From the NCBI GenBank assembly GCA_965234685.1, contig OZ248539.1:1612001-1676000 (forward strand): DNA of 64,000 nt, in the 5' to 3' direction. The DNA comes from Fimbriimonas planktonicus. Its GTDB lineage: Bacteria > Armatimonadota > Fimbriimonadia > Fimbriimonadales > Fimbriimonadaceae. Below, in pieces: positions 1-8,004 of this stretch (position 1 is its first letter; every line of letters starts with the position of its first letter). The notes under the pieces were generated by a model. It saw nothing but the letters and a program-made list of their open reading frames with translations. It was not told the DNA's origin and ran no database searches. A program made the position numbers and the translations under genes.

Positions 1-2237
1 TGGCCTTCTCCGAGGGAGATCACCACATCAGCAAGCACGGATTCGAGAAGCTCTTCTACGATCTGAAGGCGAAGCTCGGAGTGACCGACGACCTTCAGGT
101 TAGCGGCGACGATCTTGAGCAGCTCTGCAAAGACTACGATGCTCACCTCTTCGCTCACGCGGGACGCCACTTCCCACAGGACAGCCGAGAACAGCTTAAG
201 GAAGCCGTCGAAGCCGTCTTCCGAAGCTGGAACAACGACCGAGCCATCGTTTACCGACGCAAAGAAAAGATTGACGATGCCATCGGAACTGCCGTCAACG
301 TTCAGGCCATGGTCTTCGGAAACATGGGCGACGACTGCGGAACCGGCGTTGCCTTCACCCGAAACGCCTCGACCGGCGAAAACGTCGTCTTCGGCGAATA
401 CCTCATCAACGCCCAGGGCGAAGACGTGGTTGCCGGTGTACGAACTCCGTTCCCAATCAGCGAGCTCGACAAGGTCAACCCAGAAATCTATGCCGAATTC
501 GTAAAGACCTGCCAAATCCTCGAAGATCACTACAAGGATATGCAGGACATCGAGTTCACGATCGAGCGAAACAAGCTGTACATCCTGCAGTGCCGATCTG
601 GAAAGCGAACCGGAACTGCTGCCGTTCGAATCGCCGTCGAGATGGTCAACGAGGGCCGAATCGATAAGAAGGAAGCCGTCACCCGAGTGGCTCCAGACCT
701 CCTTAACCAGGTTCTTCTTCCGGTCATCGCTCCTGGCACCAAGTACAACGTCATTGCCAAGGGCCTCCCTGCCGGTCCTGGTGCTGCAACGGGTATTGCC
801 GTTTTCGACGCGACCCGAGCTGCAGCTATGGGCAAGGGCGGCGAAGGCCAGCGAGTCATCCTCGTTCGCGCTGATACGTCCCCAGACGACCTCGCCGGAA
901 TGCTCGCCGCTCAGGGCGTTCTCACCGAGCGCGGTGGAATGACCAGCCACGCAGCTTTGGTCGCTCGTGGCTTTGGAATCCCAACCGTTGCAGGTTGTGG
1001 CGAAATCAAGGTTGACGCCGAGAACCGACAGTTCACCTACGCCGGTGGCGTGATCAAAGAAGGCGACTTCATCTCACTCAACGGTGGCCTCGGTGAGGTC
1101 ATCGAAGGTCAGGTTCCAGTTGAAGACGCGAAGATGACCGGCGACTTCGGCACCTTCATGGGCTGGGCCGACGAGTTCCGAACCCTTAAGGTTCGAACCA
1201 ACGCCGACGCTCCTGCCGACGTTCAGAAAGCGATCAACCTCGGTGCAGAAGGCATCGGTCTCACCCGAACCGAGCACATGTTCTTCGATGAAGATCGACG
1301 ACCGATCGTCGTGGACATGATCCTCGACATCGACAACGCCGAGACCCGAAAGGTTGCCCTGGGCAAGTTGCTCGAGTTCCAGCGACAGGACTTCAAGGAA
1401 ATCTTTGAAGTGCTCAACGGACTTCCGGCGACGATTCGACTCATCGACCCACCGCTTCACGAATTCCTCCCTCACCTCACGGACTTGGTAGCTGAAGTTG
1501 CAACCCTTCGCGCTAAGGGCGAGCCGCTTGGCGACAAGGAGCGAATCCTGAAGGCTGCCGAATCGATGCACGAGATCAACCCGATGCTCGGACTTCGCGG
1601 CGTGCGACTCTCGATCGTCTACCCAGAGATCGTAGAAATGCAGACCCGAGCCATCTTGGAAGGCGCAGCGGCGGTTATCAAGGCCGGCGGAAAAGCCGTT
1701 CCAGAAATCATGATTCCGCTCGTCGGACACGTGAACGAACTTCGCGTCGTCAAGGCCGCTCTCGAAGCGACTGCCAAGGCGGTTGTCGAAGAGCAAGGCG
1801 TCGAGATTCCTTACAGCTTCGGCACGATGATCGAAGTTCCGCGAGGTGCCCTCACCGCCGATGAGATCGCGGTGGAAGCCGAGTTCTTCAGCTTTGGAAC
1901 CAACGACTTGACCCAGATGACCTTCGGCTTCAGCCGAGATGACTCGGACAAGTTCCTCAAGCCGTACGTTGAGCAGAAGATCCTGCCTGGCGATCCGTTC
2001 GACAGCATCGACCAGAGCGGCGTTGGCCAGCTCATGCAGATCGCCATCGAGAAGGCAAAGCGAGTTCGACCAAACATCAAACTCGGCATCTGCGGCGAGC
2101 ACGGCGGAGAACCAGAATCCGTCAAGTTCTGCCACAACATCGGCCTCGACTACGTGAGCTGCTCCCCGTTCCGAGTCCCAGTAGCCCGCCTCGCCGCCGC
2201 TCAGGCTGCGATCGGTAAAGGCGCCGCCGACAAGTAA
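1..2237 (+). CDS. ppdK: Pyruvate, phosphate dikinase, 5'-truncated by window edge
   Basis: Interconverts pyruvate, ATP and phosphate with PEP, AMP and pyrophosphate in the cytoplasm (central carbon metabolism). The reading frame is open from base 3, so about 744 residues are visible of a family length near 880; the N-terminal part of the ATP-grasp domain lies outside the window. Seen in order: the end of the nucleotide-binding domain (FRSWNNDRA, QFTIER-like segment), the swivelling phosphohistidine domain with GGMTSHAALVARG (His codon at about 948), and the C-terminal PEP-binding barrel with FGTNDLTQMTFG and the catalytic-Cys motif GICGEHGGE (Cys codon at 2091). The GTG at 81 is internal and not the start. 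The last 138 bp occur a second time at 5011-5136. Confidence 0.97.
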   Translation, partial: AFSEGDHHISKHGFEKLFYDLKAKLGVTDDLQVSGDDLEQLCKDYDAHLFAHAGRHFPQDSREQLKEAVEAVFRSWNNDRAIVYRRKEKIDDAIGTAVNVQAMVFGNMGDDCGTGVAFTRNASTGENVVFGEYLINAQGEDVVAGVRTPFPISELDKVNPEIYAEFVKTCQILEDHYKDMQDIEFTIERNKLYILQCRSGKRTGTAAVRIAVEMVNEGRIDKKEAVTRVAPDLLNQVLLPVIAPGTKYNVIAKGLPAGPGAATGIAVFDATRAAAMGKGGEGQRVILVRADTSPDDLAGMLAAQGVLTERGGMTSHAALVARGFGIPTVAGCGEIKVDAENRQFTYAGGVIKEGDFISLNGGLGEVIEGQVPVEDAKMTGDFGTFMGWADEFRTLKVRTNADAPADVQKAINLGAEGIGLTRTEHMFFDEDRRPIVVDMILDIDNAETRKVALGKLLEFQRQDFKEIFEVLNGLPATIRLIDPPLHEFLPHLTDLVAEVATLRAKGEPLGDKERILKAAESMHEINPMLGLRGVRLSIVYPEIVEMQTRAILEGAAAVIKAGGKAVPEIMIPLVGHVNELRVVKAALEATAKAVVEEQGVEIPYSFGTMIEVPRGALTADEIAVEAEFFSFGTNDLTQMTFGFSRDDSDKFLKPYVEQKILPGDPFDSIDQSGVGQLMQIAIEKAKRVRPNIKLGICGEHGGEPESVKFCHNIGLDYVSCSPFRVPVARLAAAQAAIGKGAADK

Positions 2238-2275
2238 TTGCAAACAAATCGGTTTTAATAGAACCACCCCGGCAG

Positions 2276-2308
2276 AGTCGCCCGAATCTTTATTGATTCC
2301 GAGCGACT
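2276..2308 (+). terminator. Imperfect hairpin after ppdK
   Basis: AGTCGC pairs with GCGACT and GAATC with GATTC around a small internal loop; the 3' side is followed by TTTGTCTT. It could end ppdK transcripts in the present arrangement, but it overlaps the promoter of the next gene and is weaker than the terminator at 5155-5186. Confidence 0.4.
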
Positions 2309-2320
2309 TTGTCTTATACT
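2293..2320 (+). promoter_or_regulatory. Promoter of inserted beta-helix gene
   Basis: TTGATT (2293-2298) and TATACT (2315-2320) are 16 bp apart. TATACT lies 6 nt before the GTG at 2327, so the transcript would begin at or next to the start codon (leaderless). This decides the start of the following gene. Confidence 0.55.
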
Positions 2321-2326
2321 ACGGTC

Positions 2327-4279
2327 GTGTCAGAAAACATTCAGCGAGCGCATATCTGGGAACTCATTGCGTTAGATTTATCTATACAGGACGCGATTGG
2401 GCCCTTTAGCTACTTGTTTATCAACGGCCCGGCGAACGTGGCCCTGGAAATGATCGGTGGCGGCGGGGTGGAGTTAAGAAATGCGACTGGATTAATTCCC
2501 ATAGCCACGAGCAAAGTGAAAAAGGTAGGCACTACGGGTAGTGGACACCAGGCATACCGACTACGGGCACAGGAACTAACGCCGTGGGCTGATTACAGTC
2601 TTACGAACATTTCTGGCTGGAGCAGTACAAATGTTCCTGGCTTTGAGCAGCTGCCGAACACAATGCAGCGAGCCGTACCCGCAGAAACAAACGCTCCGCC
2701 AGGCGTGTGGCGGAACAAAAAGACGCTTGCTGACATTATTTCTGAGATTCGCGATCCTCAAGGGGGCTGGATCAAACGATACATTGACCCTATCTATGGT
2801 AGCGATAATAATTCAGGAGCTAACCGGTTCGACCCTGCAGATCCATTATCCTTAACTGGCCCACTGAAATCACTTGCGACTGGTGTCACGCCAATGAATC
2901 CTTACGCTGTCGCAAGCAAAATTTGTCTTATTACTACCGATGGAGCATTTTTTCGATTAAATAGCAATGGTGCCGATCCTTGGAGCAAACTAGAGCAGGC
3001 TCACCCTAAGGTGCGGAGTTTCGCGGTCATAAACCAATCGGCTTACGATGGCGACCCGAATCCAGCCTTGGGATGGACCTCCAGCATGGAAATCATTCCT
3101 TCTACGACTTGGTCATTAAAATCGGGCTCCACGACCGTATGGCAGGTAGACATCCCTGCGCTATCCGCTGGCACCGTGCCAACATTTTCTTGGTCCAGTG
3201 AGGCTGCTGGACAGACATTGGCAACGAGAATAAGCGGCGGCGTTTGGGATGACTCCGATCTCGATGAGTACGGAGCACCCAGAAGATATGTGTGTAGCAA
3301 CGGCACTTCTGATAATGACACACGCCCTTTCTCGTATTGGTACGATAATACCCTCAGGAGGTTTTACGTTAACACGGGCTCTGCCACTGTAAGGTCCACC
3401 GAGAGCTTAAGGCTCTTTGCAAATAGAGTCAATGGCTACTTGGAGCGAGAAGCTGACGGTACCGGTGCAACTGACCGGCAAGTAATACTCGTCAACGGGA
3501 CATTTGAAGGCGGTACCAATCCCTTACGCACGAATGATTCGCTCAATAACGCAACTAGAAAACTGAACATAACCGCCTACGGATGCAGTTTCACGCGATC
3601 TCGATCCAGGTTTCAAGGATTGTCAGTGGAGACTCCGGGACATATTGAGCTACTCAACTGCACGTCCTGTTGGAATGGCAACGACGGCGTTTCCTACTAC
3701 CCCAAGAAGCTTGGTAATTATGACGACAGTCTTGTCTTGACATTTGTTGAGAGTCAATGCCGTTGGTTCCTGAACGGGTTTCCAAATTGGATCACTGTCG
3801 ACAATCCTTACACAACAAACCCTGTAAGTAAAAGCAATGGATCGACATGTCATAACGCTTGCTCGGGAATCAGAGTTGGAGTTGTTGCATATTGGAACGG
3901 AGGCCCAAACATTGGAGATGCGGCGGTGAATGGCTATGCACGAGTGCTCAATTTGGGCTCTTGGTTTTACGATAGTTTGGGTCTGGGAGATGCTGTCGAC
4001 TACCAATCCGACTATGCACTTTCTGGATCCAATTCTTCTGGAGGCACTCCGGAGCGTCAGGGAGCAATCGGTTGGCTAATCGATTGTCCGATTGCAGCGC
4101 CCGGAGCGATTCCGACGGGGAGCCAGTACGTCATTCTCATAGATAAGGGTGGAGCGGTCACCTCCGACGAACGTGCACTTTTATTTCGGAATGGTCCAGC
4201 GCCGTCGCCGTTAGTTCGTTTTCGCGGTGGCGCAACCGTTGGAGATTCTTACAATGACATTACCAATTCGTATTCATAA
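2327..4279 (+). CDS. Predicted beta-helix surface protein
   Basis: About 650 aa, function unknown. GTG 2327 is chosen as start because TATACT sits 6 nt upstream; an in-frame TTG at 2309 would lie inside the hairpin. A segment near residue 150 (RYIDPIYGSDNNSG) matches the YVDPI-GSD-SG segment of the two proteins at 22956 and 24320, which introduces a pectate-lyase-like right-handed beta-helix in such proteins. The rest is rich in Asn, Gly, Ser and Thr with evenly spaced turns, as expected for a helix. No clear signal peptide is visible at the chosen start, which is odd beside the secreted relatives. The last 26 bp overlap the next gene. Base composition is AT-richer than ppdK. Function (surface adhesion or glycan binding) is inference. 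Confidence 0.75.
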   Translation: MSENIQRAHIWELIALDLSIQDAIGPFSYLFINGPANVALEMIGGGGVELRNATGLIPIATSKVKKVGTTGSGHQAYRLRAQELTPWADYSLTNISGWSSTNVPGFEQLPNTMQRAVPAETNAPPGVWRNKKTLADIISEIRDPQGGWIKRYIDPIYGSDNNSGANRFDPADPLSLTGPLKSLATGVTPMNPYAVASKICLITTDGAFFRLNSNGADPWSKLEQAHPKVRSFAVINQSAYDGDPNPALGWTSSMEIIPSTTWSLKSGSTTVWQVDIPALSAGTVPTFSWSSEAAGQTLATRISGGVWDDSDLDEYGAPRRYVCSNGTSDNDTRPFSYWYDNTLRRFYVNTGSATVRSTESLRLFANRVNGYLEREADGTGATDRQVILVNGTFEGGTNPLRTNDSLNNATRKLNITAYGCSFTRSRSRFQGLSVETPGHIELLNCTSCWNGNDGVSYYPKKLGNYDDSLVLTFVESQCRWFLNGFPNWITVDNPYTTNPVSKSNGSTCHNACSGIRVGVVAYWNGGPNIGDAAVNGYARVLNLGSWFYDSLGLGDAVDYQSDYALSGSNSSGGTPERQGAIGWLIDCPIAAPGAIPTGSQYVILIDKGGAVTSDERALLFRNGPAPSPLVRFRGGATVGDSYNDITNSYS

Positions 4280-4952
4280 CATTAAACAGTCTAGTCTGCT
4301 GCTCGTGCTCTTCGTTAGTTTGACCGGTTGCGCAGGAAATGCGGATTCCTCCAGTAATCCGCTGCAGATAACGTTCCTAGATATAAGTACCAGCCCGGTA
4401 CCGACTCAAGTCTTTTACGATAATTCGCTTTTCGCGACTGTGCCGGCAGAGCCATTTGCCACGCCATTTCCGGCACCCAGAGGTTTACCCCTTGCTGCAA
4501 GAGATGAACTGCTCAACTTTCGACCGCCAAGTTTCGCATCCACGAACGTACCGACAGTTGGATCTGGACCAAGATACTGGGGCGTGCTAGGGTCTTTCAA
4601 TCTAAGGTTACTGTCCTTTGAACCGCCAGCACCATCCGGGAAAGCAAAGCTTCGATACATAGTTGGAGACACCATTACTCCCCAAGTACGAATCGTCCTA
4701 AAGGATTTTAAGACAGGTACCGTGATTACTTCTGAAGTAGTGAGCGTTTTCGTGCAGAACGCTTCATTCGATCCATCTTTGAATGTAAGCGTTGCTGCGG
4801 GAGTCGAGTACATTACTGAGGTAAGGGATCAAACGACAAATGCACTTCTCGATAGATTTGGACGATTTACTCCCAAGGATAGCAAAAACTATCTCATCGT
4901 TGTCGGCCGGCGAGGAAGAGCACTCGGTAAGATTCTTGAACAACCAAATTAG
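4254..4952 (+). CDS. Predicted lipoprotein, unknown function
   Basis: About 232 aa. ATG 4254 is chosen because it places a basic start (MTLPIRIHNIK) directly before a hydrophobic stretch and the lipobox SLTGC, a normal type II signal peptide. The mature part has no motif I recognise; it has a DUF4397-like flavour (short beta strands, an FDPSLNVSVAAGVEY segment), but I do not assign it. It overlaps the end of the beta-helix gene by 26 bp, so the two are probably translated from one message and may act together at the cell surface. Both belong to the insert between the two ppdK 3' ends. Confidence 0.7.
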   Translation: MTLPIRIHNIKQSSLLLVLFVSLTGCAGNADSSSNPLQITFLDISTSPVPTQVFYDNSLFATVPAEPFATPFPAPRGLPLAARDELLNFRPPSFASTNVPTVGSGPRYWGVLGSFNLRLLSFEPPAPSGKAKLRYIVGDTITPQVRIVLKDFKTGTVITSEVVSVFVQNASFDPSLNVSVAAGVEYITEVRDQTTNALLDRFGRFTPKDSKNYLIVVGRRGRALGKILEQPN

Positions 4953-5010
4953 TCAGGGATAAACTTGCAGATTGGTTAGTAATAGCAATAAGCAAAATAT
5001 CGATGCCGGA

Positions 5011-5136
5011 CACGGCGGAGAACCAGAATCCGTCGACATCGGCCTCGACTACGTGAGTTGCTCCCCGTTCCGAGTCCCGGTAGCCCGCCTCGCCGCTGCT
5101 CAGGCTGCGATCGGTAAAGGCGCCGCCGACAAATAA
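5011..5136 (+). repeat. Second copy of the ppdK 3' end
   Basis: This stretch repeats ppdK bases 2100-2237, including the stop codon. Relative to the intact copy it lacks 12 bp (four codons, KFCH) and changes AAC to GAC at that junction. The other four differences are AGC/AGT, CCA/CCG, GCC/GCT and AAG/AAA, all synonymous. It has no upstream ppdK body and is not a gene. It is followed 18 bp later by a strong terminator, so it may be the original chromosomal 3' end displaced by the insert, or a copy carried in by it. Confidence 0.9.
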
Positions 5137-5154
5137 GCGGCCATTCAGCTCCCA

Positions 5155-5186
5155 GTCCCCAGGCAAAATTGTCTGGGGACTTTTTT
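5155..5186 (+). terminator. Rho-independent terminator
   Basis: GTCCCCAGGCA (5155-5165), loop aaat, TGTCTGGGGAC (5170-5180), then six T. An 11-bp stem with one G-T pair followed by a T run. It belongs logically to ppdK but now lies 2.9 kb from the intact gene. Confidence 0.9.
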
Positions 5187-5323
5187 GTGCCACGCTCGCC
5201 GTGCATCGGATATGACCTCGATCACCCGGACCGCGGAACAGTCGAAGACAAATACCACCGGGAGCCTAACATCCTTAGGTCGGGTAACGATTCCAACCGA
5301 TAATTAGGTCTACTGGCCCAAAA

Positions 5324-5650
5324 ATGTCGCTGATCCAGACCTCTCGCAAAGCTGCGCAGTTCGAAGAATCGGTCATTCGAGAAATGACCCGGCTGTTCCT
5401 CGCTCGAGGTGATCGCCCCGGCGTGAACTAAGCCCAAGGGTTCCCGGACTTCCCCGCTCCCGCCGCAATGAAGGACGCCGCGTGCGAAGCCATTCAAGCC
5501 GACGGCAATCAGTACGCCATCACCTGGGGCGCCCCATCGCTGCGAAACGCGATTGCCGACAAGACCGAACGCTGGTACGGCCGCCGGCCAGATCTCCAGC
5601 GGTAAATCACCGTGGCTTGCGGCGCAAGCGAGGCGATGCTCGCTGTCAGG
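5324..5650 (+). pseudogene. Aminotransferase class I remnant (N-terminal third)
   Basis: Reading from the ATG at 5324 gives a sequence that strongly resembles the N terminus of aspartate/kynurenine-type class I aminotransferases: VIREMTRL, then AQGFPDFPAP, then NQYAITWGAPSLRNAIADK and ITVACGASEAML. The frame is kept throughout but contains TAA codons at 5429 and 5603, and homology stops at about 5650, where the vapBC promoter region begins. The PLP-lysine part is absent. It is therefore a decayed, 3'-truncated gene. The alignment is by eye from family knowledge; a database search would fix the exact family. Confidence 0.85.
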
Positions 5651-5651
5651 T

Positions 5652-5672
5652 ATCCGGGATAAAGTCCCGGAT
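5652..5672. repeat. Hairpin between pseudogene and vapBC
   Basis: Perfect inverted repeat ATCCGGGA (5652-5659), 5-nt spacer, TCCCGGAT (5665-5672). No T run follows. It may be a weak terminator or regulatory hairpin. Confidence 0.4.
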
Positions 5673-5681
5673 TTCGCTCGA

Positions 5682-5711
5682 TGGTAGAAAGATTGCTGTA
5701 AACTTCTACCA
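5682..5711 (+). promoter_or_regulatory. Probable vapBC operator and leaderless -10
   Basis: Perfect 8-bp inverted repeat TGGTAGAA (5682-5689) and TTCTACCA (5704-5711), spacer 14. The right arm overlaps the last base of TAAACT (5699-5704) and the first base of the vapB ATG (5711). Type II antitoxins usually autoregulate through such repeats, so this is the likely VapBC binding site. Confidence 0.65.
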
Positions 5712-5959
5712 TGAGCATGAACATCAAAGACGAAGAGGTTCACCGCCTTGCGCGAAAATTGGCGGACCAAACCGGGCACAGCATGACGCAAGTCGTTCGA
5801 GAAGCGCTGATGGAGTACGACGCGAAGATGAGCGAAGAAACTCGCAAAGCCGAGTTCCGACAAGCCTTGGAAAACCTCGTCGGAACCCTCAAAGATGATG
5901 GCATCACTGCCGCAAATGCCGCCGACTTCCTCTACGATGAGGATGGACTTCCGCATTGA
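5711..5959 (+). CDS. VapB-type antitoxin (ribbon-helix-helix)
   Basis: 82 aa. The N-terminal part (MSMNIKDEEVHRLARKLAD, TGHSMTQVVREAL) fits the PSK/VapB family: a short strand, then two helices forming a DNA-binding ribbon-helix-helix dimer. The C-terminal half would be the toxin-neutralising tail. The start is fixed by TAAACT 6 nt upstream and by the inverted repeat. It overlaps the PIN toxin by 4 bp, the usual antitoxin-first arrangement. Role from family knowledge: binds and inhibits the VapC RNase and represses the operon. Confidence 0.85.
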   Translation: MSMNIKDEEVHRLARKLADQTGHSMTQVVREALMEYDAKMSEETRKAEFRQALENLVGTLKDDGITAANAADFLYDEDGLPH

Positions 5960-6339
5960 TCGTTGACTCATCTGCCATCGTGGCAGTCTGTCTTCAGGAG
6001 CCAAATCACCGTATCTTCATCGAGAAGTTGCTCGACGCAAGTTCCCCGAAGATTGCTGCCCCGACCCTGGTGGAACTCTATATAGTTATCGAAGCCCGAA
6101 GAGATCCGAGCCTCACCCAACGCGCTGACTCCATGATCTCGTTTCTTGAAGTCGTGCCCTTCGACCAAGAACTAGCGGAAATCGCTCGTGTCGCGTACCG
6201 GCTGTTCGGCAAGGGAACCGGGCATCCCGCGCAGCTCAACTTTGGCGATTGCTTTAGCTACGCTCTCTCAAAGCGCACCGGCTACCCGCTACTTTGCGCA
6301 GGTAACGATTTTCGCCAGACTGACATTAGAATCGCTTAA
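5956..6339 (+). CDS. VapC-type PIN-domain toxin
   Basis: 127 aa, starting at a TTG that overlaps the vapB stop codon. PIN-domain pattern: MIVDSSAIVAV with the first acidic residue, TLVELYIV with the conserved Glu, and the late acidic cluster LNFGDCFSYALSKR followed by LLCAGNDF. This family consists of Mg-dependent endoribonucleases that often cut initiator tRNA or rRNA; the target here cannot be told. All expected acidic positions appear to be present, so the gene looks intact. Confidence 0.9.
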   Translation: MIVDSSAIVAVCLQEPNHRIFIEKLLDASSPKIAAPTLVELYIVIEARRDPSLTQRADSMISFLEVVPFDQELAEIARVAYRLFGKGTGHPAQLNFGDCFSYALSKRTGYPLLCAGNDFRQTDIRIA

Positions 6340-6377
6340 AGGACCTTAATGACCAGTTCTTGTGGTACTTTCAAGAA

Positions 6378-6728
6378 ATGGATGTGTCTGCGACCGAATT
6401 TAAGATCCACTGCCTTGATCTGCTAGATCGAGTCCAGGAGACCGGCCAGGTTCTGCGCATCACGAAGCGAGGCAAGGTCGTGGCTGAGTTACACCCTCCA
6501 ACCAACCCTGCTCCCGCCGTTCCAGCGGGTTTCGGGCTGTTGGCCTCTACCGGCAAAATCCACGGAGACATCATCTCTCCAATCGACGATGTCCCCTGGG
6601 AAAACCTTGGAGATAGCCAGTTCGGCTACCCATCCGCGCCAGATGCTGCCCAGGTCAACACCCACTTTGTAGCCGAGGAATCTCGCGCTTTTGATATTCA
6701 GCCCGGCACAACGAGCGAAGATCGATGA
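6378..6728 (+). CDS. Phd/YefM-type antitoxin
   Basis: 116 aa. The start is ATG 6378, because TACTTT lies 6 nt upstream and MDVSATEFKIHCLDLLDRV is the standard Phd/YefM beginning. The VLRITKRGKVVAEL segment is the conserved core of this fold. The long C-terminal tail rich in Pro and Asp should bind the toxin. It overlaps the following PIN gene by 4 bp. Family role: neutralises the toxin and autorepresses the pair. Confidence 0.87.
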   Translation: MDVSATEFKIHCLDLLDRVQETGQVLRITKRGKVVAELHPPTNPAPAVPAGFGLLASTGKIHGDIISPIDDVPWENLGDSQFGYPSAPDAAQVNTHFVAEESRAFDIQPGTTSEDR

Positions 6729-7102
6729 TCGTTCTCGACACCCATATCCTCGTCTGGTACGCCCTCGGTAGCCCGCAACTTTCCCCCTCGCGCTTACAGC
6801 AAATCCAGGCCGCTAGCCCGAGGGTGTTCGTCTCGGCAATCACTTTGTGGGAAGTCGAAATGTTGCTCGAACGCGGTCGGCTCTCTGGATTCACGGTAAG
6901 CGATCTGCGAAAGGTCATCGCGGTTTCCGGCTTTCAAGAAGCGGTGCTATCCGGGGATATGGCGGTTCTCAGTCGCCGCCTAGCCCTGCCGCATCATGAC
7001 CCGGCCGATCGATTTATCGCCGCAACCGCGGTGACGATGCGCGCAACGCTCGTCACCAACGATGCAAACCTACTCGGCCACGCGTGGCTTCCGACCGTCT
7101 AG
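6725..7102 (+). CDS. PIN-domain toxin
   Basis: 125 aa. MIVLDTHILVWYALG carries the first catalytic Asp; SAITLWEVEMLLERGR carries the Glu; PADRFIAATAVTMRATLVTNDANL carries the remaining acidic residues. This is the form usually paired with Phd-type antitoxins. Predicted endoribonuclease. It is the second PIN toxin in 1.4 kb, and it follows the first pair in the same direction with its own promoter. Confidence 0.9.
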   Translation: MIVLDTHILVWYALGSPQLSPSRLQQIQAASPRVFVSAITLWEVEMLLERGRLSGFTVSDLRKVIAVSGFQEAVLSGDMAVLSRRLALPHHDPADRFIAATAVTMRATLVTNDANLLGHAWLPTV

Positions 7103-7230
7103 CTTATAAGCGCTAAGTATTTCTTCTTCATTAGATATTGGTAAAGAGGCGGAACTGCGATGCTACTGCAACCTGTGGAGGGTCCAAGAATCACTGGATA
7201 CTCTCAGTCGTTCGACTTAAAGCTCTTCCA

Positions 7231-7899
7231 TTAGGTCCAGCTTTCATGCACAGGATTTTTCAACCGAGCCGCAGCTGAAATTCCGCTACGAAGTGATCGC
7301 CATCTAACAAATTTATCTTTATCATTTACAGTCTCTTCATGTGTTTTTTTATAGTCAACCCAGTACTCTTCTTGGTTGCGAGTAATGATCCCTACTTTGC
7401 CTTCATACCACAGTGCTAGAAAAAGGTCCGGACTCAAAATGCAATATTCTTCAATCAGGAATCTTCCAATATCATATTTTTGCCTTAAGACGGCTTCATT
7501 CCAAATTATAGCCACAATGGTAAGACTAAACCACGGACCAAACAACCACCAAAATGCTACTGTACAAAGGTACAACGGACCAAGCCACAAGTTTCGCTTT
7601 TTGGTGCTAATATATTTACCAGGTCGGAGAATTAACCTCTTTGCTAGAAAAGGAATCAGTGCGCATAGCAGCAACAGATTCTGTCCCGTGTTAAAGGCCG
7701 TGATAACGCTACAGATTCCAAATAGAGTTGGAACCGAATTCAACATGTGGCAAGTCCATTTACTCTCAGAATGTGCGTCTGCCGTGTCCCATGCCAAGTA
7801 GTCGGTCACTACAAGGCAGACGTCTCCTACCTTAATCGCAGCTACGAAGTCTTCATGGTCCAGGTAGTGAACCGGAAAATTAACTGCCATATCTAGCAC
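7231..7899 (-). CDS. Hypothetical membrane protein
   Basis: 222 aa, unrecognised. The GTG start at 7899 follows TAATAT by 5 nt. Two or three hydrophobic segments are visible around residues 60-80 and 105-135, the latter with a run of aromatic residues (FWWLFGPWF). The N-terminal part is short and soluble, and the C-terminal 80 residues are charged. The coding strand is clearly AT-richer than the genes on either side, which together with the neighbouring toxin-antitoxin pairs suggests horizontal acquisition. No function can be proposed. Confidence 0.6.
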   Translation of the reverse strand: MLDMAVNFPVHYLDHEDFVAAIKVGDVCLVVTDYLAWDTADAHSESKWTCHMLNSVPTLFGICSVITAFNTGQNLLLLCALIPFLAKRLILRPGKYISTKKRNLWLGPLYLCTVAFWWLFGPWFSLTIVAIIWNEAVLRQKYDIGRFLIEEYCILSPDLFLALWYEGKVGIITRNQEEYWVDYKKTHEETVNDKDKFVRWRSLRSGISAAARLKNPVHESWT

Positions 7900-8004
7900 T
7901 CACAATATTACTTGTTCGGATTAGCCGAAGCTACCAGAAGGCTTTTTACCATTTTCTCCAGGCGTTTCATAAGTAGTAAGTGTCAGAAGTAATTATCCGA
8001 CCGC

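Noticed and set aside
1074..2267. 397-codon open frame on the minus strand under ppdK
   Set aside because: Antisense shadow of a highly conserved gene; its sequence is low-complexity E/D/V/L rich with no family features.
5222..6004. 260-codon minus-strand open frame
   Set aside because: It runs across the aminotransferase remnant and the vapB gene, whose sense-strand reading gives clear families; no recognisable protein on this strand.
7890..7910. GAGTGCTAG on the minus strand as half of a CIRCE element
   Set aside because: The matching TTAGCACTC half is absent at the required 9-bp spacing; it is just the start region of the hypothetical gene.
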